This document shows, in pieces, positions 32,208 through 42,451 of a DNA stretch of 64,000 nucleotides. The notes under the pieces are model-generated. The model made no database searches, had not been told where the DNA came from, and worked only from the letters and a program-made list of their open reading frames with translations. A program made the translations under genes and the position numbers. How positions within the stretch are numbered: position 1 is the first letter of the stretch; each line of letters opens with the position of its first letter. The DNA comes from Gliomastix tumulicola (Eukaryota; Ascomycota; Sordariomycetes; Hypocreales; Bionectriaceae). The stretch covers positions 620,001-684,000 of the forward strand of contig BCHX01000001.1 of NCBI GenBank assembly GCA_001599755.1, given 5' to 3'.

Positions 32208-32987
32208 ATGTCGCTGTCTTCCAATCGAATCGTAGTGCCACTTCGGATGCTCCCTCGACTTTCGCATTCCATTAGTCGCGGCGTGAAAGGCCGACCTTGC
32301 GTCCGTCATTCTCTCCCGTTGGTCCGATCAAAGCACAGTCAAGCACAACAAACAGGCGCTGGAGACTCAACTGCCCCCTCCACCAAGGCACTACGAAAGA
32401 CCGATGATATCAAGACCTCGTTGATGCCGCACGATCTTCCTCCGTCTAGTCCTGTCGACTATCTTCTGTATGCTCTCTGCCTGCATGAAGAGCGTCCTTC
32501 CAGGCCCACCGACGGGCCGTACTAACTGCGCTGCAGAACAACTCTCGACAAGATTGTCAATTGGGGTCGTCAGTCCTCCTTGTGGCCCCTGACATTCGGC
32601 CTCGCCTGCTGCGGCATCGAGATGATGCACGTCTCCATGCCCCGATACGACCAAGACAGACTCGGCATCATCTTCCGAGCGTCCCCGCGCCAGGCCGATG
32701 TCATGATCGTCGCAGGTACCGTCACGAACAAGATGGCCCCGGCCGTCCGTCAGTGCTACGACCAGATGCCCGATCCGAAGTGGGTGATCAGCATGGGTAG
32801 CTGTGCAAACGGCGGCGGCTACTACCACTACAGCTACTCTGTTGTCCGGGGCGTGGATCGTATCGTCCCCGTTGATATTTATGTTCCGGGATGCCCGCCG
32901 ACCGCCGAGGCGCTGATGTACGGTGTTTTTCAGCTACAGGCGAAGATGCGACGAACCAAGGTTACCCGGATGTGGTATCGAAGGTGA
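32208..32987 (+). CDS. NADH:ubiquinone oxidoreductase 20-kDa subunit (PSST/NUKM/NDUFS7 family)
   Basis: Model: join(32208..32467, 32537..32987), 236 residues, one 69-nt intron (GTATGC...GCTGCAG). The N-terminal ~75 residues are Arg/Ser-rich with few acids, a typical mitochondrial presequence. The mature part keeps all four ligands of iron-sulfur cluster N2: Cys111 and Cys112 (GLACC), Cys176 (SMGSC) and Cys206 (YVPGC). It sits in the peripheral arm of complex I at the quinone site. By recollection, several positions differ from the usual fungal sequence: GIEMMHVSMP where AVEMMHLSTP is common, TVTNK for TLTNK, AVRQCYD for ALRQVYD, and GVDRI for GCDRI. The upstream segment DYLLTTLDKIVNWGRQ is also altered. 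It may be the only copy in the genome or a divergent paralogue; this cannot be told from one window. Confidence 0.92.
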
Positions 32988-33504
32988 TAGGGCTATACAC
33001 AAAGTTTGGTAAGAGACGGCGTGGCGAGATTCTACCGGATCGACAGGACTACCTGGTAGGGCGAGACAAACTGACACATTGTATGTACAAGATACTCTCT
33101 CTTAACAATTCTCAGAAAGCGGATACACAAGGAGGCGCATAGTTAAATAAATTGTACTCAACACAACATGAACTGCTATATCCTCGCGGGCTGTTCAAGC
33201 ACATTCTCATGAAGGTTTCCCAACGGTCTCTACGACAACGGAACGATCGTAAACAGGCGTCACGCCCAGCCTTCTGGATTTTTTATTATTGCAATTACAC
33301 TTTGGAAACTCCTCGAATTGGTGAGAATATTCGATGGTGCCCCAATGCATTAACAGTTTCTAGCCACCCCAGAATCATATCTACAACTTTACCTCCTTGA
33401 GCTTCGATCTCCTCACTTAGATAGGATCAATAATCAATCCCGAACCTCTCAAATCTTTCCTACACAGTAACCCCCTGAGGGCCATTCTCAATCTTCCAGC
33501 CGTG
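32988..33504. other. intergenic, about 515 bases
   Basis: 3' end of the complex I gene and promoter of the next plus-strand gene. AT-rich stretches around 33140-33300; no gene. Confidence 0.45.
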
Positions 33505-34617
33505 ATGGAAAATATGACAGAACTGCAGTCGGAAGGTCCTCACGAGGAGAACCTCGTCCTGGGATACCTCTTTGGCTACATCGACCTAGAGCTGAAGCCA
33601 GGTATCCCTCTGATGGCCCCTCTCCCTGATTCAAGCCCCATCAAGGACGCTCTAGTAGTGTCTATTCACGTCGACAGCAAAGGCAGCTTGGATGAACTCT
33701 CTGCAGACCAGACCTTCCACGTCGGCGTGTCAATCTTCGACCCCCGCGACCTCGTCATACACGAGTCCCTCGGGAGCCCGGAAAAGGCCATCCGGTCGTA
33801 CTGTTTCTGCACCCACGGCTATCAGATCAACAGGCAACAAGCAGAGCCCTATTTCAGCCCGAGCGAGACGGATGTGCTGCCGCTGGACGCCATCGCCAGA
33901 CGCCTCTTGTCGCTCACGAAGGACCGACACTACATCCTCGCCGGATACGATCCCGAGAACACCATCCAATTCCTTCGCCGTCTACACGAGCCGATCGTCA
34001 CACAGGCGTGCTACATACTGGATGTCGCCAAGGCCGCACACTTGACGATCCTGCCGGGCTCAGCCAGCGACTTGAGCATGGTCCTGGTCTTCCTATATGT
34101 GCCCCGTATGTCGGTCTGCGCCGCCGCAGGTACTCGTGCTCTCAACGCACTCCGGGCCCTGCTCATGTGCGCCGTCCGCGACGAGAGGGGAAAGCTTTGC
34201 CCCCGGGCCAGGGCCCAGAGAGTCGCTGCTGAAGTAACCTGCGATGCTCTCAATGGCCTGCTGTATGGATCTTGGAGCAGGGCGGCGAAATACCATGCAT
34301 CATTTCTCGGGACGACGACGACACAGGCTGACGACTGGGGACAAATGGACCGGAGGCATAGAAGAAGGCTGAAGAGGGCGATTCGAAAACCGAAGGCGAG
34401 TCTCGTACGTGTCAAGGATGCCGGGCCGAGCCGAACGCCGGCCGAGGATTCTAGTGATCTCGACGACGCGCCGACGGACTCGGATGTGGCGTTGGATATA
34501 GAGATGGCAGCATTGTCCATCGGCGACAGGCCGAGACGTCGGCGCCGGAGCATCAAGACGACGGCACGGGGGCAGGGAGCGCATCCGCCCTGCACATTGA
34601 AGAGACTGTGGTTGTAG
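33505..34617 (+). CDS. RNase H-fold protein, Gfd2/YDR514C-like, degenerate active site
   Basis: An intronless frame of 370 residues; the ATG at 33505 is the first in frame. The order of elements follows the Gfd2/YDR514C-like DEDDh exonuclease fold: strand DALVVSIHVDS, HVGVSIFDPRDL, a histidine-containing strand (YCFCTHGYQIN), YILAGYDPENTIQFLRRL, ACYILDVAKAAHL, and a final AGTRALNALRALLMCAVRD where family members usually have HNAGNDAxxTLxAL. The expected first Asp-x-Glu is replaced (SIHVDS), so catalysis is doubtful. The C-terminal ~100 residues are basic and acidic low-complexity sequence with RRHRRRLKRAIRKPK and RPRRRRR, probable nuclear signals. A related protein lies at 36675-37889. Fold assignment is inference from motif order. 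Confidence 0.6.
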   Translation: MENMTELQSEGPHEENLVLGYLFGYIDLELKPGIPLMAPLPDSSPIKDALVVSIHVDSKGSLDELSADQTFHVGVSIFDPRDLVIHESLGSPEKAIRSYCFCTHGYQINRQQAEPYFSPSETDVLPLDAIARRLLSLTKDRHYILAGYDPENTIQFLRRLHEPIVTQACYILDVAKAAHLTILPGSASDLSMVLVFLYVPRMSVCAAAGTRALNALRALLMCAVRDERGKLCPRARAQRVAAEVTCDALNGLLYGSWSRAAKYHASFLGTTTTQADDWGQMDRRHRRRLKRAIRKPKASLVRVKDAGPSRTPAEDSSDLDDAPTDSDVALDIEMAALSIGDRPRRRRRSIKTTARGQGAHPPCTLKRLWL

Positions 34618-35257
34618 AGTGCTCTTGTACTTTTATCGAGCAGACATCATTAATATTGTTGTGTTTCCTGATATACAGTACCTGCCCACAACGAGAAGAC
34701 TCCTGACCTGCCGGATTGGTCCGTCAGTGCTGCCACCTGAGAAATTCGACGATACGAGCGAGACACAGCCACGGAGTATGGAAGAGTTATTTTTTATTTT
34801 ATTTTATTTATAGGAAAAAAAAAAGAGAAAAAAAGAAATAGAAACACTTCCACCCTCCCAGCAGTCCTCTAGATTGCTTGTTGATCATCTTAGGTGAGTG
34901 GCAATGGACGGCCAGTCGAGAGCATCGCTAACAGTCTAAGCCCTGGTGGCTTGAGCTGAATTAGGGACAAGACCATTCGGTGAACAATTGCCCGCTCTGA
35001 CATGTGGCTGGACATGGGTGCTCGTACCTGCATGAATTCGGCAGCATTGACCATGTCTAGCGTCCGACCTGCCTAGATGATGCCGTGGCTCAGAAGATCC
35101 CGGGACGAGACGGCTTTGTCGGGAAAATAAGACGCCGTACCAATCCTCCGGCTCACGAGTAGAACTCCTATTTCATGAATGACAGACGACAGCAAGGGAG
35201 ATGGCCTGGCTGGAGTACCATCCGCTGCGCTAGCTCACAGGCCCGACGCCATTGACC
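34618..35257. other. intergenic, 640 bases, with an AT-only tract
   Basis: At 34788-34850 there is a T/A-rich low-complexity block (tta/ttt runs followed by a long A tract with few G). The rest has no recognised element. It contains the terminator of one gene and the promoter of the secreted hydrolase. Confidence 0.5.
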
Positions 35258-36391
35258 ATGATGAAAGCCGTGTCCATTGTCTTGTCTGCTGCAGGCCTGC
35301 TGCTCTCCGGAGCATCGGCCAGCCAGTGCCCTGACTGGTTTGAAGGTTTGGGAGAGGAATGGCTCGCCAAGGCCCCCGACGCGCCAGGCCTCCAGATGAC
35401 CATCTGGTCGCCCCGGTGCAATCTTCACTGCAGGGGCGCCTGGGCCAACTCCTTTGACAACTACACGGCCTACCCGCCCGTGGACGTCAACACGCCGTAC
35501 CGCCTCGGTAGCGTGACCAAGCCCTTCACGTCGGCCACCGTCCTCCGCCTCGTCGAGGACGGCCTCGTCGATGTCAATGACCCCGTTGAGAAGTACCTCC
35601 CGGACTGGGCCGTCGCCACCCTCGAGCAGCAGCAGGGCGACTTCGCGGGCCAGATCACGCCGTGGCACCTGCTGCACCACACCAGCGGCCTCCCCAACCA
35701 TGTCGAGGATCCCGCCTTCATCGACTTTCTGCTCGCGAACCCGGGCATCAAGCTCTCGCACAGAGAGGTCCTCGAGTGGGTGGCCCGCGAAATCCCGTCG
35801 AGCGGCGCCGCCCCCGGCGAAAAGTACGCGTACACCGACCTGGGCTACGCCTACCTGGGCGCCGTCGTCGAGCACACGACCAACCGCACGCTGGGCAAGG
35901 CCGCGCGCGACGCCGCGGGCTGGGACAGGCTGTGCATGCGCTCAACATACTGGGAGGTCTTCGAGGCGCACCCGGCTGGTCTCCCGCCACTCGCGCGGCA
36001 GTACTTTGCCGAGCTGGAGACGAGCGACCTGCCACCCACGCCCTACGGGGGGTCGGGCGTCGTCAGCAACTCGGAGGACCTGGCGCGGTACGCGCGGGCG
36101 TTCCACACGGGTCAGGTGCTCGGCGAGCTCGGCATGAACCTGACGTACACGACGGTGCCGACGTACGAGGGCATCCAGGAATATGGATGTGGCTGGACGT
36201 GGAACATGGTGGCTGGGCGCGAAGTTTGGTTTCACAGGGGCGCCTGGGCGGCGTGGATGTATTACATTCCCAGCCTCGACCTAGCGCTCGGCGGCGCTTT
36301 CAACCAGATTGCTCACCGGCCTACGGTGCCGCTGCTGGTTGAGGAGATTGTGACTCGGGTGGCGGCTTGGGGCTCGGAGTGCTATGCATGA
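35258..36391 (+). CDS. secreted serine beta-lactamase-fold hydrolase (PF00144 type)
   Basis: An intronless frame of 377 residues. Residues 1-23 (MMKAVSIVLSAAGLLLSGASAS) form a signal peptide. The class C beta-lactamase/DD-peptidase fold is shown by the SxxK motif Ser85-Val-Thr-Lys88 in YRLGSVTKPFTSATVLRLVEDG, the TPWHLLHHTSGLPNH strand, a YAYTDLGYAYLGAVVE segment supplying the second-motif tyrosine, and WFHRGAWAAWMYY as the HxG-like third motif. Fungal members include secreted esterases and transesterases; this need not act on antibiotics. N-glycosylation sites (NYT, NRT, NLT) fit secretion. GC content is high and codon use strongly biased, unlike the flanking low-complexity genes. It lies between two related RNase H-fold genes. 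Confidence 0.85.
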   Translation: MMKAVSIVLSAAGLLLSGASASQCPDWFEGLGEEWLAKAPDAPGLQMTIWSPRCNLHCRGAWANSFDNYTAYPPVDVNTPYRLGSVTKPFTSATVLRLVEDGLVDVNDPVEKYLPDWAVATLEQQQGDFAGQITPWHLLHHTSGLPNHVEDPAFIDFLLANPGIKLSHREVLEWVAREIPSSGAAPGEKYAYTDLGYAYLGAVVEHTTNRTLGKAARDAAGWDRLCMRSTYWEVFEAHPAGLPPLARQYFAELETSDLPPTPYGGSGVVSNSEDLARYARAFHTGQVLGELGMNLTYTTVPTYEGIQEYGCGWTWNMVAGREVWFHRGAWAAWMYYIPSLDLALGGAFNQIAHRPTVPLLVEEIVTRVAAWGSECYA

Positions 36392-36674
36392 GTGAGCCCA
36401 TTATGAGCGTCGTGTGGCTGATCTTCAACCCGCGCGAGGTGGATAAAAGGGTTCTGGCTTGGGACCGTGATGGCCTCAACTTTTGAGCTTGGTCTGAGGC
36501 TCTGTCGTCGTAGAAGAGCAGGGAGGAACAGGTATAAAGAGCAGCAAGCAGCACACGTAGATGTCCAGCGAGTAATACACGCAACTACTCTGCCAGACAC
36601 ACCTTAAAACCTTTCCCTACCACACATCTCTCACCCTTCACATTCACGCCCGAAAAGTTCTCGAAATCGTGAAC

Positions 36675-37889
36675 ATGTCGTTTGATACCCATCCTGCTAC
36701 AAAACACTGGCGCCCCTTGTACGAGTACAAGGAACACATCCCGGGCCTCAAGAGACTCGGGCAGGTAGCGCCAGGCTCCGTTTTCGTCGTGCTCGACGTT
36801 CAGCCCTGGGTCCTAGATGGCTCTCTGCCTGCCGAGATTGGCCTGACCTTGATGCGATGTCCGCCGATCACAGACGTTCTTCCATCCTTGCTGCCAAAGA
36901 GGCTGGAAGGATTAGGCAGCATCACGGAGCTGCAGACGTTCGGGGTCCGCATCAGGGACCGCGTGAGACAGGACAAGAACCGCGAGCCACATCGGTTTGG
37001 CGAGCGACATGCCGTCAGCGCGCGCGGCGTGGAGGACCTGCTCCTCATCTTTCTCGACTACTTTCTCCGCGGCGTTGAAGATCCTCGCCTCATCCTGGTG
37101 TGCTTCGGGATCACCTTCGAGTTCAAAATCCTCTCGAAGCACTACCGACGACTGCTCGGGCGGTTTTCGGCTTGGGTCGATCTCCAGGACGTAGCGAGAC
37201 AGCTGGCCAGCAGCGAGAGCGAGCGAGCCACGAGCCCGAGTCTTCGCGAGAGTCTGCTGGCGAGCGATTTCGCCAACGAGGCGCGCGACTGCCCGGACAC
37301 AAGCTCGCAGCACAACGCGGCCACGGATACCGTCCGGGCGTCAGCGCTGCTCCTCCGTCTGCTGTGTCTGCCCCTCGACGCGACCCTGGACATCCAACGC
37401 TCCCCAGGCAGCAGCGGCAGCAGCAGCAGCAGCAGCAACTCAGCCAGGCAAAAACGACCCCCCGTCCCTAAAGACTTCGTCCCGTTCATGGCGAGAGTGT
37501 GTCGCAGATCGGGCGCCAAGGCCCTCGTCCCCCGAGCCTTGCGCACTCTGTTCTCTCGCTACAAGCCCAAGTCGTCCGGGATTGCGAGGGGCAACGCCTA
37601 CGGGTTGCTCGCTTTCTCCGACCAAAAGGCGCTGGACCGTTTCGTGCGGGAGACCAACGGCTCCAAGTTGGCCGACGGCTACGAGTGGGAGGCCGTTGAG
37701 GTCTGCGAGCCGGTAGAGCCGGCAGAGACTCTGCAGGAGGCGAGGGAACGCCACGGAAGGAAACGGGACGACGAGGCGGAGGACGGGCAACCACGGAAAC
37801 GGGCCAAGAAGGGAGGCCAAGATGATGATGATACGGGCTTAGATGATATAGCCGACAAGGATGGGGGCCTCTTCTTTCTGCTGACCTAG
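36675..37889 (+). CDS. RNase H-fold protein, Gfd2/YDR514C-like
   Basis: An intronless frame of 404 residues from the ATG at 36675. The N-terminal half has SVFVVLDVQPWVLD, SLPAEIGLTLMRCPP, then ITELQTFGVRIRDRVRQDK and LLLIFLDYFLRGVEDPRLILVCFGITFEFKIL, following the strand order of Gfd2/YDR514C-like DEDDh domains. One acidic residue of the Asp-x-Glu pair is missing (LDVQ), so activity is uncertain. A poly-Ser tract coded by an AGC repeat (37408-37437) is followed by a second, basic domain (KDFVPFMARVCRRSGAKALVPRALR) that recalls nucleic-acid-binding modules. The C-terminus is acidic with a KRAKKGG signal. It is related in layout to the gene at 33505, with the beta-lactamase-fold gene between them. 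Confidence 0.6.
   Translation: MSFDTHPATKHWRPLYEYKEHIPGLKRLGQVAPGSVFVVLDVQPWVLDGSLPAEIGLTLMRCPPITDVLPSLLPKRLEGLGSITELQTFGVRIRDRVRQDKNREPHRFGERHAVSARGVEDLLLIFLDYFLRGVEDPRLILVCFGITFEFKILSKHYRRLLGRFSAWVDLQDVARQLASSESERATSPSLRESLLASDFANEARDCPDTSSQHNAATDTVRASALLLRLLCLPLDATLDIQRSPGSSGSSSSSSNSARQKRPPVPKDFVPFMARVCRRSGAKALVPRALRTLFSRYKPKSSGIARGNAYGLLAFSDQKALDRFVRETNGSKLADGYEWEAVEVCEPVEPAETLQEARERHGRKRDDEAEDGQPRKRAKKGGQDDDDTGLDDIADKDGGLFFLLT
37408..37437. repeat. AGC trinucleotide repeat coding poly-Ser/Gly
   Basis: An in-frame run of gcagc units inside the gene at 36675-37889. It codes a Gly/Ser linker and is likely length-polymorphic. Confidence 0.85.
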
Positions 37890-38023
37890 AATGGTTCTTT
37901 GAATGGTTCTATCAATTTAGACTGCAGGAACAGCGAGTGTTGCAAACAATCTTTCCCAAGAGTCACTATCAATTTCGCAATATTGCCACCAAGCTCCAGG
38001 ATAGCCAGGAGCTATACACCGCT

Positions 38024-39712
38024 TTAGATCTCGTATCGGTAGTCCGGCACCTTATCAGCATCACCGCCCATATCGATGGGAACACCACCCTCGGGCTTTC
38101 CGTAGCGCCGGTCCCTCTTGCGGTTCTCCCTGAACAGCAGGAAGCTCATCAGGCACGCCGACAAGGCCGTGGTGAAGGTCAGGGCGCTGGACACGGCGTT
38201 GCCCATGAGGTAGTACGGGGCGTCGGACTTCGGGTAGATGTTGGAGGCGGCGACACCGACGGCGTGCGTGACGGCGATGACGATACCGATGCCCACGCCG
38301 GCCTTGGTGTCACCGGCGAAGGTCGAGGTGATCCAGGTCAGGACGATGGGGAAGGCCATGTATGTTCCCTGTGGATTGCAAGACTCGATTAGCTACCTGA
38401 CGGGAGTCGAGGAGGACAGAGAGGGTAGAGATTTGTGTCCACTTACAGTCACGGCAAGGAAGCACACGACATATCGCGGCGTGTGCGACTTCAGAACGCC
38501 GATAAGGATGTACCCGGTCCCAGCAATGAGACCACCGACGGCAACCGGAAGACCTCGCATACGCAGCCTGTCCGAAATCGTAGCGGTGATAAGGAGTGTA
38601 ACATATGCAACGCCATAAATGGGGGCCGTCATCAGGTTGGCCTTGACCGAGTGGTAACCCATGTCCTTGACGATCGTCGGGAGGAAAACGGCAGCGACTG
38701 CGAGCGAGAGGGAGAGGCCGGAGTAGATGAGGCAGAAGAGGTAGAGTCGGTAGTCCTTGAAAGCTCTGTAATGCGTGGATGGTCAGCTCAATACTAGGAA
38801 TAGGACGGCTTTTGCGAGACAGTCGGTTGGACACCTACGACTTGACTTGGTCCATGCTGATACCAGTATCGGCATTGCGTGTGAATCGGTTTCGACGGCT
38901 GAGAATGATAACTTGCTCCTCGTCGGTGAACCAGTGGGACTTCTGCGACTCAGGTCGACCCGGCAAGATCCAGAGAGTCAGGAAGCCGACAGCAACCGTC
39001 GGCAGACCCTCGATCAAGAAGAGCGCCTGCCACAGCGTCACAGCCATGCCCTCGACCCGCCCAATCCCGTACGCAATCAGACCCGAGATCACACCGCTCA
39101 GCGCGCTCATACCCGCGTAGGCCGCGATGCGCAGCGACAGCTCGGACTTGAGGTACCAGAAGCTGAGGTATAGCGCGCACCCGGGCGCGAAGCTCGCCTC
39201 GAAGACACCCAGAAAGAAGCGGACGGCGATGAGCCCACCGGCGCTGGTGCAGGCCGCCTGGAGGGTGCTCGTGGCGCCCCAGCCGATGGCGCAGATGCCG
39301 AGCCAGGTCGAGGGCTTGACGACCTTGAGCATGAGGCCGCCGATGGTGCCGAAGATGACGGTGCCGATGTAGAAGGAGGCGGAGGCGATCTGGTATTGGA
39401 CGCTGGTCAGGCCGATGTCTTCTTCGAGGCCGATGTTTCGAGCGTTGCCCATGTTGCTCCTAGGAAGGAAGATGGTCGTTAGTTGACGCGTGCTCTATAG
39501 AATAGGGGGAGCTGCCAAACGTACCTGTCAATGTAGGAGAGGAGATACAGGAGCATGATCCAGGGAAGAATCGTCCTGTCGAGCTTGCGAACAAGTCTCC
39601 TCTCGGCCTCGGGATCAGGCATAGGCTCAGGGGCAGGCACATTCTTGATGTCGACGTCGCCCTCGCCCTCGAAGTGGTCGACGGCCTCCTTGGGGGCTGT
39701 AGCTTCGACCAT
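38024..39712 (-). CDS. MFS anion:cation symporter, DAL5/allantoate-nicotinate permease type
   Basis: Model: complement(join(38024..38368, 38447..38765, 38839..39459, 39525..39712)), 490 residues. All junction phases close. The first exon ends at TILPWIMLLYLLSYIDR and joins SNMGNARNIGLEEDIGL, the hallmark first loop of the DAL5-type family. Other signatures are AVRFFLGVFEASFAPGC, FWYLKSELSLRIAAYAGMSALSGVISGLIAYGI and the long central loop with WILPGRPESQKSHWFTDEEQ. Twelve membrane segments are expected. Such carriers import small carboxylates and related anions (allantoate, nicotinate, pantothenate, biotin precursors, sugar acids) at the plasma membrane. It is divergent from the SMP-30 lactonase, so uptake of an aldonate or lactone is one possibility (inference). 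Confidence 0.9.
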
Positions 39713-40260
39713 CTTGAACGTTGTGCTTCTCGAAATGTCGATGTGCTGAGTCGGTGTCCCAAAGAGAGAGGAGTGCTCTGGGGTGATGAACTCCAATGTT
39801 CGAAAGAGAGTCGCCCAAGTATTTAAAGACAGCTGTAGGTGCTTCACTCTGGGGAAGCAAGAATCCAGTGTGCAAACCCCGTGGGTTCGGACAAAGTCCG
39901 CCTCTTCCCCATGCTGAAATTTAGATTTGGTTATTGTTCCTTTCCTCCACGTTTTAGCGTGGGGTAAATTGCATGAGGCTTGCGCTTGGGTTGACTGGAA
40001 GATAGTTTGAGCCAGGGCAGAGACGGGAAAACTCCGTGGGAGGAACTAACACTTTGGTGCTCAGTTTACGGGAACGGACTCCGTCTCGCCAGTACAGACA
40101 CCTTGATAGCAGAGGGCAAAATACCGGGCCTTAGTTCAGTCGAGACCACACATGTATTTAAAGCAATGGCCACGCTCTGATTGGTCACGCCAATCTAAGG
40201 CCTAGCTCCTGTCATTTGCCGCCCGTCTTGCATGATCCGCCTCCTAGAGACTTGGTCATC
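39713..40260. promoter_or_regulatory. divergent promoter of transporter and lactonase
   Basis: 548 bases between outward-facing starts. A TATA-like tatttaaa lies at 40155-40162, about 100 bases before the lactonase ATG. A matching TTTAAATA on the minus strand near 39822-39829 lies about 115 bases before the transporter ATG. The two-sided arrangement supports co-regulation. Confidence 0.55.
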
Positions 40261-41190
40261 ATGTCCGGACTCAGCGCTTGGTTTCAGCCTCCTCCCACCC
40301 TCACACCGGAATTATTCACCAGTCTTCCCTCCTCATGCCGAACCCGAGGAACATCCGAGCACTCAAGAAACCAGAAACGAGGACGACTCCTAGACTCCTT
40401 CCTAGAAGGCCCAGTCGTTAGAGGCAATACACTCTATCTGACCGACATCCCCTATGGACGGATTTTTGCCGTCGACCTCACGACCAAGGCCTGGACTACG
40501 CTAGTCCAATACGACGGCGAGCCAAATGGCCTGGCCTGGCATCCGCAGCGGGGAAGACTTGTCATCGCAGACTTCAAGCAGGGGATCCTGGCTCTAGACC
40601 TCGCGTCGAAGAAGGTGTCCACCATCATGGACCGGTTCAACGGAGAGCGCCTCAAAGGTCCGAATGACCTCGTTGTTGCGGCCAACGGAGACATCATCTT
40701 TACCGATCAAGGGATGTCCGGACTGCAAGACCCGTCCGGGCGAGTCTACCGCGTCAGTATGGACGGACGTGTCGATGTTCTCCTACGTAACTGTCCGTCT
40801 CCCAACGGGCTCGTTCTGGATAGCACGGGATTGAACTTGTTTGTTGCCATGACGCGGGATAACAGCATCTGGCTCGCGCCGCTCTATCCGGATGGCAGCG
40901 TGCAGAGGACGGGGCGCTTCTCAAGTTACGGGGGATGTGGAGGACCGGATGGGATGGTTCTAGATGAGGAGGGCAATGTATTTGTGGCGCATTCAACTCT
41001 AGGGGCGGTTTTCGTACATAAGAAGGATGGAACGCCAAGGACTCTGATCTCGACCCGAGAATTTGGGTGTGGGAGCACAAACCTGACATGGGGAGGCGAG
41101 GACGGCAAAACGCTCTTCATTGTCGAGAGCGAGTCTGGGTCTGTGCTGACTCTACAATGGCATTGCCGAGGCCTTCACGTAGTTGAATAA
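40261..41190 (+). CDS. SMP-30/gluconolactonase-like lactonase
   Basis: An intronless frame of 309 residues, starting at the ATG 40261 (MSGLSAWFQPPP). The six-bladed propeller family is shown by LEGPVVRGNTLYLTDIPYGRIF, in which the first Glu is the usual metal ligand, by GEPNGLAWHPQRGRLVIAD, by KGPNDLVVAANGDIIFTD with the metal-binding Asn, and by GGPDGMVLDEEGNVFVA with the catalytic/metal Asp. The family hydrolyses aldono-lactones and related esters using Ca or Zn. No signal peptide, so cytosolic. The divergent MFS carrier suggests joint use of an external sugar acid or lactone. The last ~15 residues (HCRGLHVVE) are not conserved-looking. Substrate not determinable. Confidence 0.88.
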   Translation: MSGLSAWFQPPPTLTPELFTSLPSSCRTRGTSEHSRNQKRGRLLDSFLEGPVVRGNTLYLTDIPYGRIFAVDLTTKAWTTLVQYDGEPNGLAWHPQRGRLVIADFKQGILALDLASKKVSTIMDRFNGERLKGPNDLVVAANGDIIFTDQGMSGLQDPSGRVYRVSMDGRVDVLLRNCPSPNGLVLDSTGLNLFVAMTRDNSIWLAPLYPDGSVQRTGRFSSYGGCGGPDGMVLDEEGNVFVAHSTLGAVFVHKKDGTPRTLISTREFGCGSTNLTWGGEDGKTLFIVESESGSVLTLQWHCRGLHVVE

Positions 41191-42451
41191 AATCATAAGT
41201 GTCATGAGTCATATTGCCTGCCCAGTAACAGGCGCCGCGTTCTTCTGTGATCTACACGACATCACGTCGATCTGCAGTGGAGTCGGAACTCACTCCGCCT
41301 TGACTCCTACTTGTTCGATGCAGGATTTTCACGTCGATCCGGTCGTCGTGACGGAGCTCATCCGGAGTCTCGGCTTCGATCTCTTGTTGACACTTCCACT
41401 CGTGCGTCAGGATGATCGCCCGATTCATAGCTGTCTTGCCACGAACAGAAGCGGCCCCCAGATAACTTGCCCACTCAGTGGACGCAGACTGCAGTGACTA
41501 ATGTCAGGAACTTTGGGCATCGGGGTTGTCCCTTGCCGGGAAATCACAAGACCAGCTAGCGTTCAGGCGATCCGTGCGTCGTTGCCAGCCAGAGCCTTGA
41601 GGTCACTAATCTCCCAAGCATCATATCATATGACAACAGGATGTCCGACAATGGGTAGTTGCCAGTAGCTGAGGGCAGAATCCAGACGCGGTCCAAGGCC
41701 GTGCGGACTTGGGGATATTGTACCGCCTGACGAGATGGTTTGCATCAGCGACACAGCTAGTACATAGATCAACAGCATGTACCTGATCGATGAGCGATTA
41801 ATACCAGTGAGGAGGTGTAATTTAAAGTCTCTTTCCCTAGGTGATAGCTTGATCAGATGGCTTGAGCTTTTCCAGGGCCACATTTGCCTTAAGATCGGAA
41901 GATTTGAGACGTATCTTAGGTAAGTAGGGCTTTGCTGCGGAATAGGCACCTTGTTCTTCCACGTGAACCCTTGCAAATTTAGAAGATAATTTTGCAGTAT
42001 TGCAAATTAGGGGTGAGGACGTCTTGTGATTCGGAATGAATGTTCATACGGCCGGCCTTACCCCTTTGTTTGAATCACTGCCTTGATGTTCTGCCATACA
42101 CTCATACTCAGGCTGCCCAATCAGCCTTTAACTCACTCGAGTACGCACCAAAAGGAAAAAATGCGAGTTCCAACAATTGCTTTCATTTATAATTCAATAC
42201 TCGTCTCCCTTACTTGATCGAGACTTTCCAAGCATTGTCGAGACGCATCCCCCCAGCTTCCTTGATGTGATGTGAATGTAGGGTAGGACTTCGTGTCACA
42301 ACATTGTCACCACACGCGCAAATCCCTGGATGTTTCTTTGAAAAAGATGACAAACGAATATTTGCGGGTTTTCTATGTCCAGAGGTTGAAACTATATACA
42401 TTCGAGAAAGAAAGGGAAAAATCGTACGGACGGGATCGTCATGAAGCATGC
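41191..42451. other. 1.26-kb intergenic region
   Basis: It contains the 3' ends of two convergent genes and a fairly AT-rich, non-coding interior. No ORF with recognisable protein and no transposon ends. Confidence 0.5.
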
